Shown in pieces: positions 10,604 to 23,389 of a DNA stretch of 64,000 nucleotides. Both the position numbers and the translations under genes were made by a program. This stretch comes from Charina bottae. Taxonomy: Eukaryota > Chordata > Lepidosauria > Squamata > Charinaidae. The stretch spans positions 3,931,501 through 3,995,500 of the forward strand of contig JALMGJ010000019.1 of NCBI GenBank assembly GCA_023362775.1, read 5' to 3'. The first letter of the stretch is position 1, and each line of letters begins with the position of its first letter. The notes below the pieces were generated by a model. The model saw only the letters and a program-made list of their open reading frames with translations. It was not told where the DNA came from and did no database searches.

Positions 10604-11760
10604 TCAGGCCAAAAATTTAGAAAAGTCAATACCTGTAGCACCTAATTCAGTATCATCCCTTTCACTTTCCTGTTGCACCCGTGGAGGCTTTTGTGTGGTC
10701 TTATCTGTCACATCCATTTGTATTTCCGCCAGTTGTTCTTTGAAATTTTCTAGAAATTCTCTTTCGATACAGAATTCATTCAAAACCTCTGCTGTTTGAA
10801 AGTAAAAATCATTCCTTCCAGTTTGTCCCATCAGAATGGAATCTTTTTCTGTTTAAGTCTATCAGTCAGAAAGAAGTACTCTTTTCTCTTGTGCAGTATT
10901 CTAATCAGAATTTCTTTAAGCACAATTACATCTGTATTATCAATCTTCAATCTTGTATTAAAATGCTGCTGTAGAACTTGATCCCTTGTCTTCTTCCTCA
11001 CAAAGAGCACCAGGACATCCCTTGGAACATTTCTTAATTTCACAAATCTTGTATTTATTCTATAAACTTTGTCAATATCTGTCTCCGTATCCTCTTCATC
11101 CCATTCCAAAAAATAATGATAAACTTTAATCTTTTCTCTAATGTCTTCACCAGAATCCTCTTGAATCACCCTGAATCTCAAGCAAAATTCCTTCTCTCTC
11201 AACTCCAATAATGCCAGGTTATCTAAATCTCTTTCCATCTCTCTATTTATAACTTTTGTCTTACTTTCCAAAATTTCCACTTTGTGTATTGTCGAAGGCT
11301 TTCACGGCCGGAGTTCAATGGCTGTTGTGGGTCTTCCGGGCTGTGTGGCCGTGTTCTGGAAGTTGTGGTTCCTAACGTTTCGCCAGCATCTGTGGCCGGC
11401 ACTGTGGAGGAGCACCTGCCCTCTGAAGATGCTGGCCACAGATGCTGGCGAAACGTTAGGAACCACAACTTCCAGAACACGGCCACACAGCCCGGAAAAC
11501 CCACAACAGCCATTTCCACTTTGTCTTTAATTTTTGTTTTACATCTCCAGTCACTTGTTTTAAAGAATTTTCCATCTTCTTAACTTCTTTCATCTCCTCT
11601 TTCATCTTTAGAAGTCTTTCATCCATTCTCTTTTCAAAAGCTGTCAATTTAGTATTAAGTGATCCAGACAACTTTTTACCTAATTCCTCAAATATTTTTC
11701 TGAAGAACTCTGGTGTAATTCCTCTTTCCTCACATTGCTCTCATATCCTCTCCTCCCTTC
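10604..11760 (-). pseudogene. L1 ORF1 (RNA-binding protein), interrupted
   Basis: ORF1 encodes the L1 RNA-binding chaperone. On the minus strand: a charged coiled-coil region (11671-11525, 'FEKRMDERLLKMKEEMKEV'), then the RRM-like domain (11220-10835; 'LALLELREKEFCLRFRVI', 'KVYRINTRFVKLRNVPRDVL', 'FVRKKTRDQVLQQHFNTR'), then a C-terminal domain to a stop at 10604. Lesions: a 226-bp foldback insertion at 11286-11511, a stop in place of an expected Arg near 10831, a frameshift around 10800, and a stop/frameshift near the N-terminus. It was intact before the foldback insertion, since the two sides join cleanly across the TSD. Confidence 0.8.
11286..11511. mobile_element. Foldback element, probably Penelope-like terminal repeat (copy 2)
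   Basis: A 226-bp palindromic insertion into L1 ORF1. A 13-bp TSD, ATTTCCACTTTGT, lies at 11273-11285 and 11512-11524. The left arm has GAAGGCTTTCACGGCCGG; both arms carry AACGTTTCGCCAGC or its complement. The right arm has CTGAAGA at 11423-11429, a hairpin of two GCTGGC blocks (six pairs, two of them wobble), and GGCGAAAC. The left arm has lost the CTGAAGA side. Same family as 8968-9324. Confidence 0.6.
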
Positions 11761-12560
11761 TCATGTTTTTGACGCTTTTCTGGTAGTGAAAGTGAAAAAG
11801 TGAAAGTAACTCAATTACAAGGGGGAAAGTAAAAGGCAAGCTTCCCTTTTTTTCTGTTTTGTCTTTCTGTGTCCTTAATATTTTCATCACAAATGGCACT
11901 CTGTCATTACAGTCATCATCACAATCTGGCTTATATTACCTTTATGTTTATTTTGTAAAATACACCAATTGTCTACATGCTTTAATGCTAAATGAAATAA
12001 ATGAATAGCATTCCCACAAACGTCAGGTCCATTTGTTTGTTTAATTCCAATATTTTCAAAAATACTTTCACCAAAATTTAAACCTTCAAAATTACTGTCC
12101 CCTTTATCCGTTTTAAACTTTTTTACATCCAATCCTTGTTAAGATTTTTGCTGAAAGTTTAAATCCTTTGAAGCCCTCCCCCTTTTTTTCTTTTTTTAAT
12201 ACAGAAAGAATGTTGACTCACCAAGTGGATTTCTCTTAGCCTGCCACTCAGAAAATCTCTCTTTAACTTAGTTACATCTGAAAGTGGTTAAGAAAGTGAG
12301 GCTTTTGCAAACCTTGTGTCCAAATAGGCAGCATTATGGCTGTGAGTTTGATTGAAATCCCTGGACCCCAAGCTACTCAACTCATGAGTTGACTGCAAAA
12401 ACCTCAGTTCCTGCAGTCTACTCCTGAGGAGCAGCTGCCCGGAGTGCAACTGGGTGATCTCACAATCTCTTTTTTTCCAGAGAGACTGCGACAGCCAGAA
12501 GAAAGTCTGGCTGCCAAGCTCTGTCACAGTGCTGTCCCTGCTCATTCAGAGACATATAGT
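11761..12560 (-). mobile_element. Probable L1 5' UTR and 5' end
   Basis: Lies directly upstream (minus sense) of L1 ORF1, with no sign of another element and no TSD found. It includes a GC-richer segment (12280-12550), open for about 85 codons on the minus strand but without a recognisable protein. Assignment as L1 5' UTR is from position only; the boundary near 12560 is a guess. Confidence 0.4.
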
Positions 12561-13597
12561 CCACCATAGAACCTCACTCAGAAGCCATCATCATCATCTC
12601 CTGATGTGAAGCAACCAACAGCTTTGCATTTCTACTTATTGTGAGTCAAACCCCTTGCTGTTTATCTTCTCTGTATCATAATAAAACTTGTCCTGTACAT
12701 TAGTAAAATCTTGGAATGATGTGAGTTTAATGCTCTGATAAGTGAGATTTCAGATCCATATCTTGAGAGATCAGAATAACAACCAAAGTAGCCTATAAAT
12801 CCTGTGCTTGAATGAATGCCATCTGGAGAAATTCTCCTTCTTTGGTGTGCTGAAAGAAAAATTGCTTAACAAATTTCTTCAAAGAAGAGAATTGGGGAAA
12901 ACTGTCATGGGTGGGGGAAGATGGTGTTCTTGAATACTTTCAATTGTTAGATTGCCAAGGGTTGTGTAAATGTCCTGTCTTTCATTGTATGCTCAACTCT
13001 TCTGAGATGATATCTCTTGCTTCTCTTACTTTAAAAAGGAATTCCTGAAAGAATTCCTCCTATGTGGTGCTTTTAGTAGTGGACTGAAGGAAGAAGTTTC
13101 AGGATTTGGAATATTTTACCTACTCTTGGGAAACTTGTTGGAGAATTTTTTCTTTCCTTGGAGAAACTCACCCAATATCTCCATCCAAAAATTTGGTGGA
13201 GAATTTCAAAAACATAAACTGAATTGCTGTTGTTTAGATTTTATTTTTTGTGCCCTTACATTTTCAGTGTTCTGCTGCAGTACATTTCATAACTTCACTT
13301 CTTACCCTCTGACAGCGTGAAAACCCAGAAATAGATAAATGCTGAACAATTGCCCTCAGGTAATATATATGGATACAAATATTTATAAGCCTCGTGTTTG
13401 GTGCATAAACCTTGCAAAGTGTTTCACATAAAAATAAGACATAAAATATTATACAACTGGATAACAATAAAGCCAGACAGCAGTGCAAAAAATGATTTAA
13501 AACATGCATCAAAGTAAAATGTAAGAAATAACCCTCACACCTAACACAAGAAAAAATAAAAATCTTCAGGCAGCTCACTGGTTTTAAAATTAATAGA

Positions 13598-13628
<31 letters not shown>

Positions 13629-14504
13629 ATGCGTGTGTGTGTGTATGCTCATGCACACATTCACCAAAAAACACCCCAAACTTCTTTAATGCTGGTTAAA
13701 GTATAAAAGAATTTGGTTCAGTTTAGTTTTCAGTGAGAAAAAATAAAACACTATAACCGAATAAAGTCCAAAAATGCACATGAACCTGCTTTAAAAATAA
13801 GGAGATGTGAGAAATTGTATTCAGTGTTGGCCCTTTATTCGGACAGCATACATTTCAATGGGATGGAATTCCATAGTCTCAGGACCTGTCCAATGAATTG
13901 AGATTACAGATGGATCTACAAATAATGGCTTTCTGGTAGATCTAGACAGGTCATCTGAAAATCATTGAGTCAGATCCAGAAGCACTTTAAATTACAGTTG
14001 GCTTTTTCACAGAGAGACAACCTGTGAAAGATTGGTCCCATTCTCCATCCATATAAGTACAATCCCCCCTCTTATTTCCATCTCTTTATTATATGGATTA
14101 CTTTTTTCATCCAATCATTCTAATAAAATAATTATGAGAATACTTTTGAGCTTTTAATTCATGTCTTCCTTCCCAGATTCAGAAAACTATCTCATTGGTT
14201 CTGTTTGTTGTTTTACAAGCATTCAAGAAAACATGTAATAAAAATAACCTTGATGAGGAATGAGTAAACCAATAAATCTCATAACCTGCTATTTTTTCAC
14301 CAAGTTGCAAATCCAATACTGTAAATGCGAATGAAAGCTCCTCTGTGTGTGTGTGTGTATCAATATCTCACACCACCAATGTGTTGGAGATGGCATTTGC
14401 ATAATTTTGTTTCAGTTTGAATCCAAAATAGTACAGTATCAAATGTGATAATGCACATGCCTTTGTTTATATTAAGATCAGCATGGTCTTATAGATTATC
14501 AGCC
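12561..14504. other. Non-coding DNA
   Basis: Apparently unique sequence with (GT)n arrays at 13602-13640 and 14345-14360. No gene is recognised. Confidence 0.5.
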
Positions 14505-14566
14505 CTGCCAGGTAAACCAGACAGGAAACACAACAAGATGAGCTAATTCTATTTTATTGTAAGGCT
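14505..14566 (-). repeat. Unclassified interspersed repeat, copy B (tail part)
   Basis: Reverse-strand match to the tail of the repeat at 2745-2990 (GAGCTAATTCTATTTTATTG corresponds to its CAGTAAAGTAGAATTAGCTC). The rest of this copy resumes at 15503, so the LTR at 14567-15502 split it. Confidence 0.65.
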
Positions 14567-14734
14567 TGATGTCCAGATCCGTTGACTATTAAATCAGAGT
14601 TCCTGACACAAGCCACTTAGGGATATGAAGGAATCTTTATTTAAAGCTAGTGACCCATTGCACATTTGTTGGGGTTTGTATATACCCAGGAATTTACAGA
14701 TAGATAAATTATACTGGAGAAGCTTGATATCTAG

Positions 14735-15035
14735 GTGAGAGGGGAATTATTCTGCAAGTCACCCAATTAGCAGCCATTGTTGTAGGGATGACGTGGCAGT
14801 GATGACTCATACTACAGGTGCTGTGGTTTAGTTGGGTGTGGCAGATGATGAGAGTGACCTATAATGTGATTGGTCAGTTTATGTATATAAGCAGAGAAGA
14901 TCTGGTATTCTTTCTTCTCGTTTGCTGTAACTACTCATCGCTGTATCATTTGTTACCCGTGTGGATGTATTCTGTAATACGTATGTATATATAGTAAATA
15001 GGATATTTTATCTAATCTCTGCTTGAGTGTCTATT
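14735..15035 (+). other. Possible second LTR-like segment nested in the solo LTR
   Basis: Plus-strand sequence starts TGTTGTAGGG, has a TATATAAG box at about 14883-14892 followed by a pyrimidine-rich TTCTTTCTTCTCG, and ends near TTTACTGCA. This resembles a copia-type LTR, but I could find no flanking duplication, so it may simply be part of the host LTR. Confidence 0.25.
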
Positions 15036-15075
15036 TACTGCATAGAACGTGGATCACTGGAGTCTTGGAAATAGG

Positions 15076-15151
15076 CAGCAGGCCGCCCCACTGTGCGCAC
15101 TCTGACATTAAAGACTCGAGCCCCACGGTGCGCACTCAGCATTAAAGACTC
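15076..15151. repeat. Tandem duplication of a ~35-bp unit
   Basis: Two direct copies (15075-15117 and 15118-15151) of a unit starting CCCCAC(T/G)GTGCGCACTC and ending CATTAAAGACTCGAG, inside the solo LTR. Confidence 0.75.
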
Positions 15152-15502
15152 GAGTGGATCAAGCTCCCACAACCAACAGTTTAAAAGTCTCCCAGTCCCC
15201 CCGCCCCCGTTGGGATTTGCGGCTCACCCACCCTTCCTTTCATCTCTCAGTTTTCAGGTCTTTCTGGGTTCAAATCAGCTAACGTGGCGATATCACCTTT
15301 TGATCTGTCCTTGGTGCTGAAACGCTTGGAGTGATACTTTGATCAACATAGTTTGCAGTTCTATGAATACCCCGAGCCCTCAATTCGCACGTCCGGCAAT
15401 TTCCTGCAAAGCACCCCTCCAAATGACCCTGTGAGTTTTAACAGACTGGTGGGATGTCCCTTCCTGGCACCATGGCAGGATGGCATGGATGACATCCTGA
15501 CA

Positions 15503-15690
15503 AAGACTACATTAACAGAATCTTGCAAGTCTGAAAGTACAAATTTCCTGCCCCCTCTATTTACCACCTGAGTAATCAGGGCGGGTCCTTCCTAATTTTT
15601 TTTCTCTGGCCGTTACTCTGTTGCAGAATCCTTTCTCTTTTATCTGATCATTTCCTAGGCAGCATCTCTCTCCCCCCCCCCATCTTCCAA
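15503..15690 (-). repeat. Unclassified interspersed repeat, copy B (main part)
   Basis: Complement of the family at 2745-2990: the AATCTTGCAAGTCTGAAAGT core at about 15520-15540 and CCTAGGCAGCATCTCTC at about 15654-15671. It continues leftward at 14505-14566 beyond the inserted LTR. Confidence 0.65.
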
Positions 15691-18000
15691 GGTCACCCTC
15701 ACATTCCATCTCTCTCTCTCTCTTTGTGTCTCTCTGATGGAATACTGTACTTTCAGTTCCAAACTCTTGAAGTGATCAGTTTTTATTGCAAAGGGTTACT
15801 AAGAGGTTAAAATAAATTCCTATATTTATTCATTCATTTTTTAATTTCCTGAAGACAGTGAAGACGTCTAGCAACCAACATTATACTCACAGATGAGTGT
15901 TGCAACTCAATTGTAATGGAACTGAACATGGAAGCAATAAAGTCTCCATAAACTCAGCATCTTCTTAAACACATAAAAAATGCTAACATTCATATCACAA
16001 AAATAGTCTGAACATATTAGATCGTCCTCTGAGGTACTTATCTTTAAGTTTGGTAGAGGTACTAATTTTAAGGCAAGCATACATACAATCCTGTCAGTAG
16101 TACAGTTTAGCACTGTTTTATCTATGTTTGTGGACATTTGGGTAAAAACAGATTTAATCAAATGTATGAAAACGCACATGGTGCACACACAAACACTGGC
16201 AGGAACTTTATTTTTTTTAAATCAAAGTGCATATGACTCTACAACATGACCAAAAGTTATATAAGCTAGCTATAAGCATGGAAAATATATGCACCATATA
16301 ATTTCAACATTGGTTTCAAAAAGTCTCCCAGATTCCTTTAAGATGGGAATTAGGAACAGTAGACAGCATGGCAGAATGAATCCATAAACCAATAAAAGAA
16401 TGGAATGAAGGAAACACTCTTTCCCCCACTGATCTCTCATCATTTTTTGTTCTTTCCTTGGCTGAGTGCACTCTTGGCTGAATACCGACCATTTCATTTG
16501 TTTTGCAGCACAATGCCTGTTCCAAAGTAGCAACTGTGCTCTTATTCAAGGCATCCTGTGATGCTTTTATATCATCTGATGATAGGTTAAACTGTGTCAT
16601 GCTCAGGTGATGGTGCTGGTGTTAGAGGACAAAATCCAACTAGCTATCATCTGAATGATTCCTGCTCTCTTGGATGTTGTCTGATATTCTACTCAGTTTG
16701 AACAACTTTATTTATTTGTGCTACTGCTCTTATTAAAAATATCATTCATCATCAACCTACAAATTGTAATTACTATTTTTAAACATATGTTTACACTACC
16801 TTTTGAAGCAAAACCACAAGAGACTTCTTTCAAGGGTCTTTTTGTGATAGTTATTTTCACATTTCTTCCATGAGATTTTTTTTTCCTTTGAAAGTTGTAT
16901 TTTGTTCTTCAGTGACACTAGTAATTATGAAAATTCAACAGTGCTATCAAAGCCTGATTCACCAAATCATTTTAAGTTCCACTTAGTTCAGACATGGGCC
17001 AAACATGTCATACAGCTCCACAAAACTTGCGTGTGTGTTTCAGAGACCTTCCAAAAGTTATCAATTTTTTTAATATTGCAGAAGGAGAAAACTATTAAAT
17101 TCTTAATTGAAGAGTAATCATGTTAATACTATTTCATTTTAATGAAATGTGAATGAAGGTAAGCCAGTTTAACTTTTGCCCTAGCTGCACTCACAATCTT
17201 TTGTAATTCAGTTTTTAGTACACCATTCAAACAACTGGCATCCTTAAGGAATTAAATGGTAACATGGACATAACAATATCATCGTACAAATTAAATGAAT
17301 TGCATACCATGTGTTATTTGTATTGTGTTGTGCACAAGAAAGTCATGATGTGATGTCACATCACTGTGGCATCCACCAAAACATTTTTGATTCAAGCATC
17401 AGTTGCAGACCTCAGCCCAGAAAAAGTTTTACCTGGCCTAGTTGATCATTACTTTTCCTAAGAAGATCTGCTGAAAAGTTTGTTCATGCTTGTGAAGATG
17501 CAATAAATGACGTTGTTTATCCTAACCCTGTCAACTAATAATACTCCATTAATTGTGGATGTGGAAATCCCATTTAGATAATATGAAGACCCAATTTAAA
17601 TATGTCAGGAATAGATGAGGGAAAATATGGCAAGGATGATGCCGTTGCCAACACTTTGATTCAAACTGCAATTAACCTTAAATTTGAATGTTACCAGATA
17701 TCCATTTGTTTAAAATTCCATTAGGTTCAGTTAATGTTATCTATTTCTGGCATCATGTATGTAATGGGTGATGAGGAACTTAATTTAGATATTAATTTCT
17801 ATTTTGATAGCTATAGTTAATACTATAGTTAAAACTTCTTCCCACAGGCAGGATGTTGGTTTGGGAACTCTGGCATGGGTGTATGTATCTAATGGTTTGT
17901 GTTTTTATTCAGCTTTGAATCAATTTTAGTTGGTTTTGTTTTAATGATAATTCTCTCTTTACATTTGTTCTCTGCACAGTTTCTTGGATAGATGGGTGAC
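15691..18000. other. Non-coding DNA
   Basis: Apparently unique AT-rich sequence with a (CT)n at about 15711-15724. No gene recognised on either strand. Confidence 0.5.
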
Positions 18001-18008
18001 CACATAAA

Positions 18009-18113
18009 ATGGATGGATGGATGGATGGATGGATGGATGGATGGATGGATGGATGGATGTATACATACATACATACATACATACATACATACATACATAC
18101 ATACATAAATAAA
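18009..18113. repeat. (GGAT)n-(ACAT)n compound microsatellite
   Basis: About 12 GGAT units, then about 12 TACA/ACAT units. Minus-strand frames across it read as His/Pro/Ser and Tyr/Val/Cys/Met repeats and are artefacts. Confidence 0.95.
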
Positions 18114-21100
18114 TACTTTGAAGCAAGACAGATGTTTATGAAGCACACATACCTCTGTTTTGCTAATGTTACAAATCCAGTCACATAATTATTTCATTTT
18201 GAGAAATATCCCTTAATATGTTATTGGAACACAATTTATATGGGCACATATTAAACATGAAGGAAAATAAATGGCATAATAAGAGCAATCATGTGTGTCC
18301 AGAGGGTGGTAGGGATTTCATGTTTTTGGCATCCACTAATTACAATAACAAAAGATGGGTCTGTTACTTGTTGATAGGTAGAATGAATTTTGCATTTAGT
18401 TCTAATGAAGATTGTAAACATGTAAAAACAATGGAGTCCATATACTTGTGAATTTTCCTCCAGCTTCTCAACATTAAAAGAAAGTCTTTCTGTAACTACC
18501 GAACCTAACAAGTCTTCTAGCTTTTAGGTATGTGGACCAATTTCCACAGCTGGGACTGCTTCTCTAAGAATGCAACATTTCTGACTTCTTTCCAGATTCA
18601 GTTCTGAAGGTAAACATTCTAATTAAAAATGTTATGCTGTTAAATTGCACACAGTGCTCAACACACAATTAATCAATGAAATATTCTATTCCCAAAAGCT
18701 TTAGTTGCTAGGGCTTATGCAAAGCTTGAAAGGGTGCTCCTTTGGGGCAAAATTTCTGAAAAGCACCCTTACCCTAAAGCTGCTTCACAAAACACCACTT
18801 TTCCCCTTCTAAAAAGCAAACCTAACACATTGTTTGACCTCTTTTTGATCCAAGCTGCTCATCCAGCATTTCTGGTGACCCAGCAAAACTTCTGGGAATG
18901 GATAGCACAATGCAGAGGGCAGAGGCAATGGCCTTGAAGGACAGGAGGAATTGCTGCTACCAAGGTAATGGTTAGATAAAAGAGCAAAAATGTTGCGTGA
19001 GTAAACTTCCCATGTCTAGTTTTCATGAAGATAAAGGAAAGGAGGGTGAAAGCACATTTGCAAGATTCTCTTACAAAACTTTACAATAAAGCACCATTGA
19101 CCTACAAGGTCTGATCTATCTTGAAGAGCTGATACACAATCATTAAGTTTCTGGCTAGTGAAAGGGTCTTGAGGAGATGTGACATGCCTTCATGAGAACT
19201 AAATTATCTTCCCACATTGACCTCACATTGGCCAGAATGTTACATCTCCAACTCTCATAACTCACAATTTCTGATTCAGATTACCTACCAGGCATAGATA
19301 TATGCTTGAAATAACATTATACTGGTTGAGTTGCAATAATAAACTGAAATATATCTATTTGGAGAATGTCTATCTACTGAATACTGTATGTGTTATCTTA
19401 TTTAAATGCCAACTTATGCTGGATACTGAGTTATGATTCAAACACCCAACTCAACTTGCAGTTTATCAAAATTGAATTTTGTTCATTTTGAGAACAGATA
19501 TAGGTACATATTTCAAGCCTTAAATGGGAAGAAAGTGTCGTTTGTTAACTAACATTTCCAGAAACTACCTATTCCACATATAACCACTATTTTCTTTCTA
19601 GAATTACTTTCTAGAATTTCAATTCAATGAAATGAATTGATTCTCTATTCTTTCTAGAGAGCAAATTCACTGAAATAGTTGACACATGTACTAACCATCT
19701 GTATTCTTGTGAAGACCTAACAATTACTTCCTCCTGTGTCCTAAGGAGACAGGTTCCTTGGTACAAAGAATTATCACATAAACTTTTTCTTTATGAGTGA
19801 AATAGTTGTCTGAATGTCTGACCTCAAAGGAAAGGGCAGTCATTTTCAACTACTCCTACTCCTATTTCAATGTATGAATGCACATCATGAAGATAAAGGA
19901 AAGGAGGGTAAAGATTCCCATTAATTGAGCTCAGCTCCTGGTGATTTCCTGGACATCAATTAATTGGCAGCAGTTTTGAAACAGTTTCCAACTTCCTTCT
20001 TCCAGGATGTTTTTTTTTTTTAATATCCTAATTTAGCTTTCAGCCCTGGGATTTTCTAGTGGTCATCCAACAAGTTGCTAGCCAAATCCTTTTTTCTATT
20101 TAGCTTTCCAAGATCAGCCAAAGTTGTCCAGAGGCTGCCATCTGCTGAGGATTATAATTCATGAATGTGGCAAGAAATGTCACATTAGCTCACATTATCT
20201 CCAACTACAAATTTCAGCTTTTTTTTCAATCACCATGCAGTTAAATTATCACAATATAGGATCAAATCTAGTAAAGGGTTAGCATATTTTCTTTCTATAG
20301 TTAACACACATCAGAAACAAGCAAACAAATCCTTCCAATAAATCCTCCTTGAAATTAGGTTATATAGTGTCCATGAATAATTTGGCAATAGACTATTGAC
20401 TCTTTTGGTCAAGCTATCTCAGGGCATAGTCTTTGTTAATCCAAAAGAATATTGGTTTCAGGTAGAAAAATTTCAGTTCATTTTGTGCCCATCCAATACT
20501 CTAAAGAAGTAAATTCAAGGGAATATATGAATTATATACTTTCCATTGTACTTTAAATAACTATAGATACTTATCCAACATTGTATTTCCTTCAAATGTA
20601 AATATGTTGCCACACTCTTTTTTGGTAGGATGTTTTCTTGTAAATTGATTTTTAAAAAAACAAACAAACTAGGAAATGATACACTTTAACATAACAGTCT
20701 GTACATGAAATGGCAGTTTTAATACAATATTTGTTTTCCCAGGAATTTCCTGAATAGTGGACATATACAATAAGAGAATTGGGCTGATACCTCTGTGTGT
20801 GTGAATGTGTGTGTGTGTGTATTTCCCACAGAGTTAGAATGTATGCTTCTCTGAGAAATATTAAGTGATTCAACTTCAAACACATCCAATTTTAGAGAAA
20901 GGATGCTGCTTGTAATGGCAAATTTATGATCATCTTTCAACAGATGATGGATCTGTGAACTATATAAAATCCTCAGGCCAATGCATTTTTCAGCAGATGA
21001 TAAAGATCTTCCCAGTCTCTGCAATTCATATTTGTTATTCCTATGGATGCTCAGATTTATACTCATGACACGTTTGTTTTGAACTGAGTAAAAATCTGTG

Positions 21101-21840
21101 CTTTAAAATACTTTGCTCCTATGCAACTTCTCATGTTAAGATGACAGAACAGCATCTATATCAACTTCTATGTAGACTTGTATCTGTTGTAGCAGTATAG
21201 ATTCTTGGGCTTTGTCTGTCATACAAAAGAATGACCAAGAAAAAGAACTAACAAGTCTCTGTAAATGAAGAGGGACTTACTGTATACAAAGAGAACAAGC
21301 TCAGATATAAAAGATTTGTGTAAGAGAAAGGTGCACGTATTGCAAATTGGTATACTGTTGATTACGAGCTGCGGTCATGCTCTGAAATCTGCTTTTTTGT
21401 GACTGTCATTCTCTCCTAAGGAGAAGGAGAAGGAAAAGGAGGAGTATAATTTGAGGATAGCACCAATATGGAAAATTCTAAATCAATCCCATGTTTGATA
21501 TCGAGAGAGCAGTAGATTTCCAAGAAGAAGCAGATTATCTTCAGTTATGTCAAAGCAGCTTCAGAATAGGCTATGAACAGAAAAGTATATAGTCAGTTTG
21601 GAAATACGATTCTACTGGCTATGCCTGACATCATCTTCAGTACATCTACCATGCTATTCCTGCTAGATCTCTGGATAAAACGTGGGAACAGGAGACAACG
21701 TTTTACATCGGTCTTATAAAATCTCTCAGGCACATTTCAGATAATGTCACCAGGAGACTACTGTTCCACAGCTATAGATGTTGTTGCGTAGAGCAACATT
21801 ATGCTAGCAATGCTTTTCAACAGTCAGGAGATATGGACTT
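18114..21840. other. Non-coding DNA
   Basis: Long AT-rich unique-looking stretch. A block beginning ATGAAGATAAAGGAAAGGAGGG occurs near 19024 and again near 19888, a small direct repeat. A (GT)n lies at 20793-20821. No coding region is convincing. Confidence 0.5.
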
Positions 21841-21844
21841 TGTT

Positions 21845-21915
21845 GTTATCAGTATTATTTATTATTTATTAAAGAGATTTATATGGATCCCCATTGTTCT
21901 GCCAAGTGTCTAAGC
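21845..21915 (-). mobile_element. Degenerate CR1/L3-like tail
   Basis: A TTTATTATTTATTAA run followed by 'atttatatggatccccat' resembles the reverse-oriented 3' tail block of the CR1/L3 family, much diverged. Confidence 0.3.
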
Positions 21916-23150
21916 AGTGATCAGGTGCTCAGGCAATTGGTTCTTTTAGATCCAGAGACAATAAGTACACTTATTGTAAGTAATGCTGGGTGAGTTTTCC
22001 TTCAATCCTTAATGAAAGAGAAATTTAATCATAAGTTTAAGAACTTAAAAAATTGAAATAAACAGTAACAAGCTAAATAAGAGTGAAGAGTTACAAAAAT
22101 TATTTATACTTGTGATGAAGGTTGGAAGTCACTTCTTTATATATTTCTTTTCTCTCTCTCGACTATATTCTTACTTTTCTTTCTTTCTTTCTTTTTTCTG
22201 TTTTTTTCCTTCTCCTTTGCACCTTTTTCTCTTTCTTTCTATTCTCCTTTCTTTCTTTTAGTTTGTATTAGATTTTACTATTGCAATTAAAATCCTTAAT
22301 ACAAATTATTATATCCTATTGTATTTGCTCCCTAAGATGCAGTCAGAGATTTCCCAGGGTCAAGTTTAATGGCACCTTTGGAAAAACATATGAAAGATAT
22401 TAATGAATAAAATATGGAGTAAGATATAAAGCTTGGCCATTTTATTTCCCCCCTCCCCCCCCCTCAGCAGAATAAACAGATGTAAACTCCACTGAAAATG
22501 TCTGTGATCCAGCTATATTGAGAATATTGCATTCCAATTCTACTTGTCCTGTTTCAGAAAGGATTTCCTAGAGCTCAGAAGGATACAACAAACAACTTCT
22601 AAGTGGATTCTTAGGGCATTTCCACAACACAATTGTTCCCATTCTCCAATCCCTCAAAAGCAATTTAAAGGCAAACTGTAATCTTCTCTTTGGCCAAGCT
22701 CAAAATACTGAGAACAAGGAGCAAAATTTTTATATACTGAGAACAAGGAGCAAAAAATCACCACCCCTAAGCTTCTATAGATTCTAGAGTACCGAAAATC
22801 ACCTTCCCTGTATTACATGCTTCAGCTCTCAAATACAGGGATCATAGAGGGATCATAGAGGTTTGAAGCTGGTTTCAAACTGGAGCTGAGTTCTTATAAG
22901 GAAATGCCCTAAGTCTCTTTTAGTGACTTATCTTTTGAACAAGTATTTGTAAGTCAGCACTCTAAATTTATCAGGATAGTTTTCCAATGAGGAATAAGCT
23001 TATCATTTGCTCATAGAGCAACCAATATTTTGCAAAGCAGATCACAAGGGGTGGTATCTGATGCATCCTACATCTTCATTGCTCTTTAGGAAAGAAGGTG
23101 TCAGCAGTGATGTGGTTATATACTGGAAATTATGTTTGTTTGTTTGTTTG
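21916..23150. other. Non-coding DNA with pyrimidine-rich tracts
   Basis: A (TTTC)-rich pyrimidine region spans 22145-22260 and a C-run lies at 22449-22463. An approximate duplication 'tactgagaacaaggagcaaaa' occurs at 22707 and 22736. No gene is seen. Confidence 0.5.
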
Positions 23151-23300
23151 TTTGTTTATTTATTTGTTTATTTATTTATTTATTTATATTTCAAATTTTG
23201 TCACTGCCCATCTCCCTCAAAAGAGGGACTCTGGGCGGTTTACAATAACACTAAAAGTAAAAGCAGATTAAAATACAATAAAACAGTATCTCTTACATAA
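23129..23300 (-). mobile_element. CR1/L3-type LINE 3' end with upstream 3' UTR
   Basis: Reverse-oriented (TTTA/TTTG)n tail at 23131-23187, CACTGCCCATCTCCCTC block, GACTCTGGGCGGTTTACAAT block, then A-rich 3' UTR. The next sequence in the element's upstream direction is a GATA array (23341 on), in the same relative position as the AAAATGT array beside the copy at 9632 and the GT array in the copy at 40431. Confidence 0.75.
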
Positions 23301-23343
23301 AAGTATAAATATAAAATATAAAATCAAAGATGATGATATTAAA

Positions 23344-23344
23344 T

Positions 23345-23389
<45 letters not shown>

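Larger units (their letters stand above)
14567..15502 (-). mobile_element. Solo LTR (936 bp)
   Basis: Begins TG and ends CA on both strands. It splits repeat copy B exactly, leaving a near-perfect 6-bp duplication, AAGGCT (14561-14566) and AAGACT (15503-15508). Read on the minus strand it starts TGTCAGGATGTC and carries a polyadenylation signal, AATAAA (complement of 14636-14641), about 70 bp before its 3' end, as expected for an LTR. No internal gag-pol or second LTR is present, so it is a solo LTR left by recombination. The central part (14740-15150) has a plus-strand promoter-like region and may be a further nested insertion. Confidence 0.65.
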
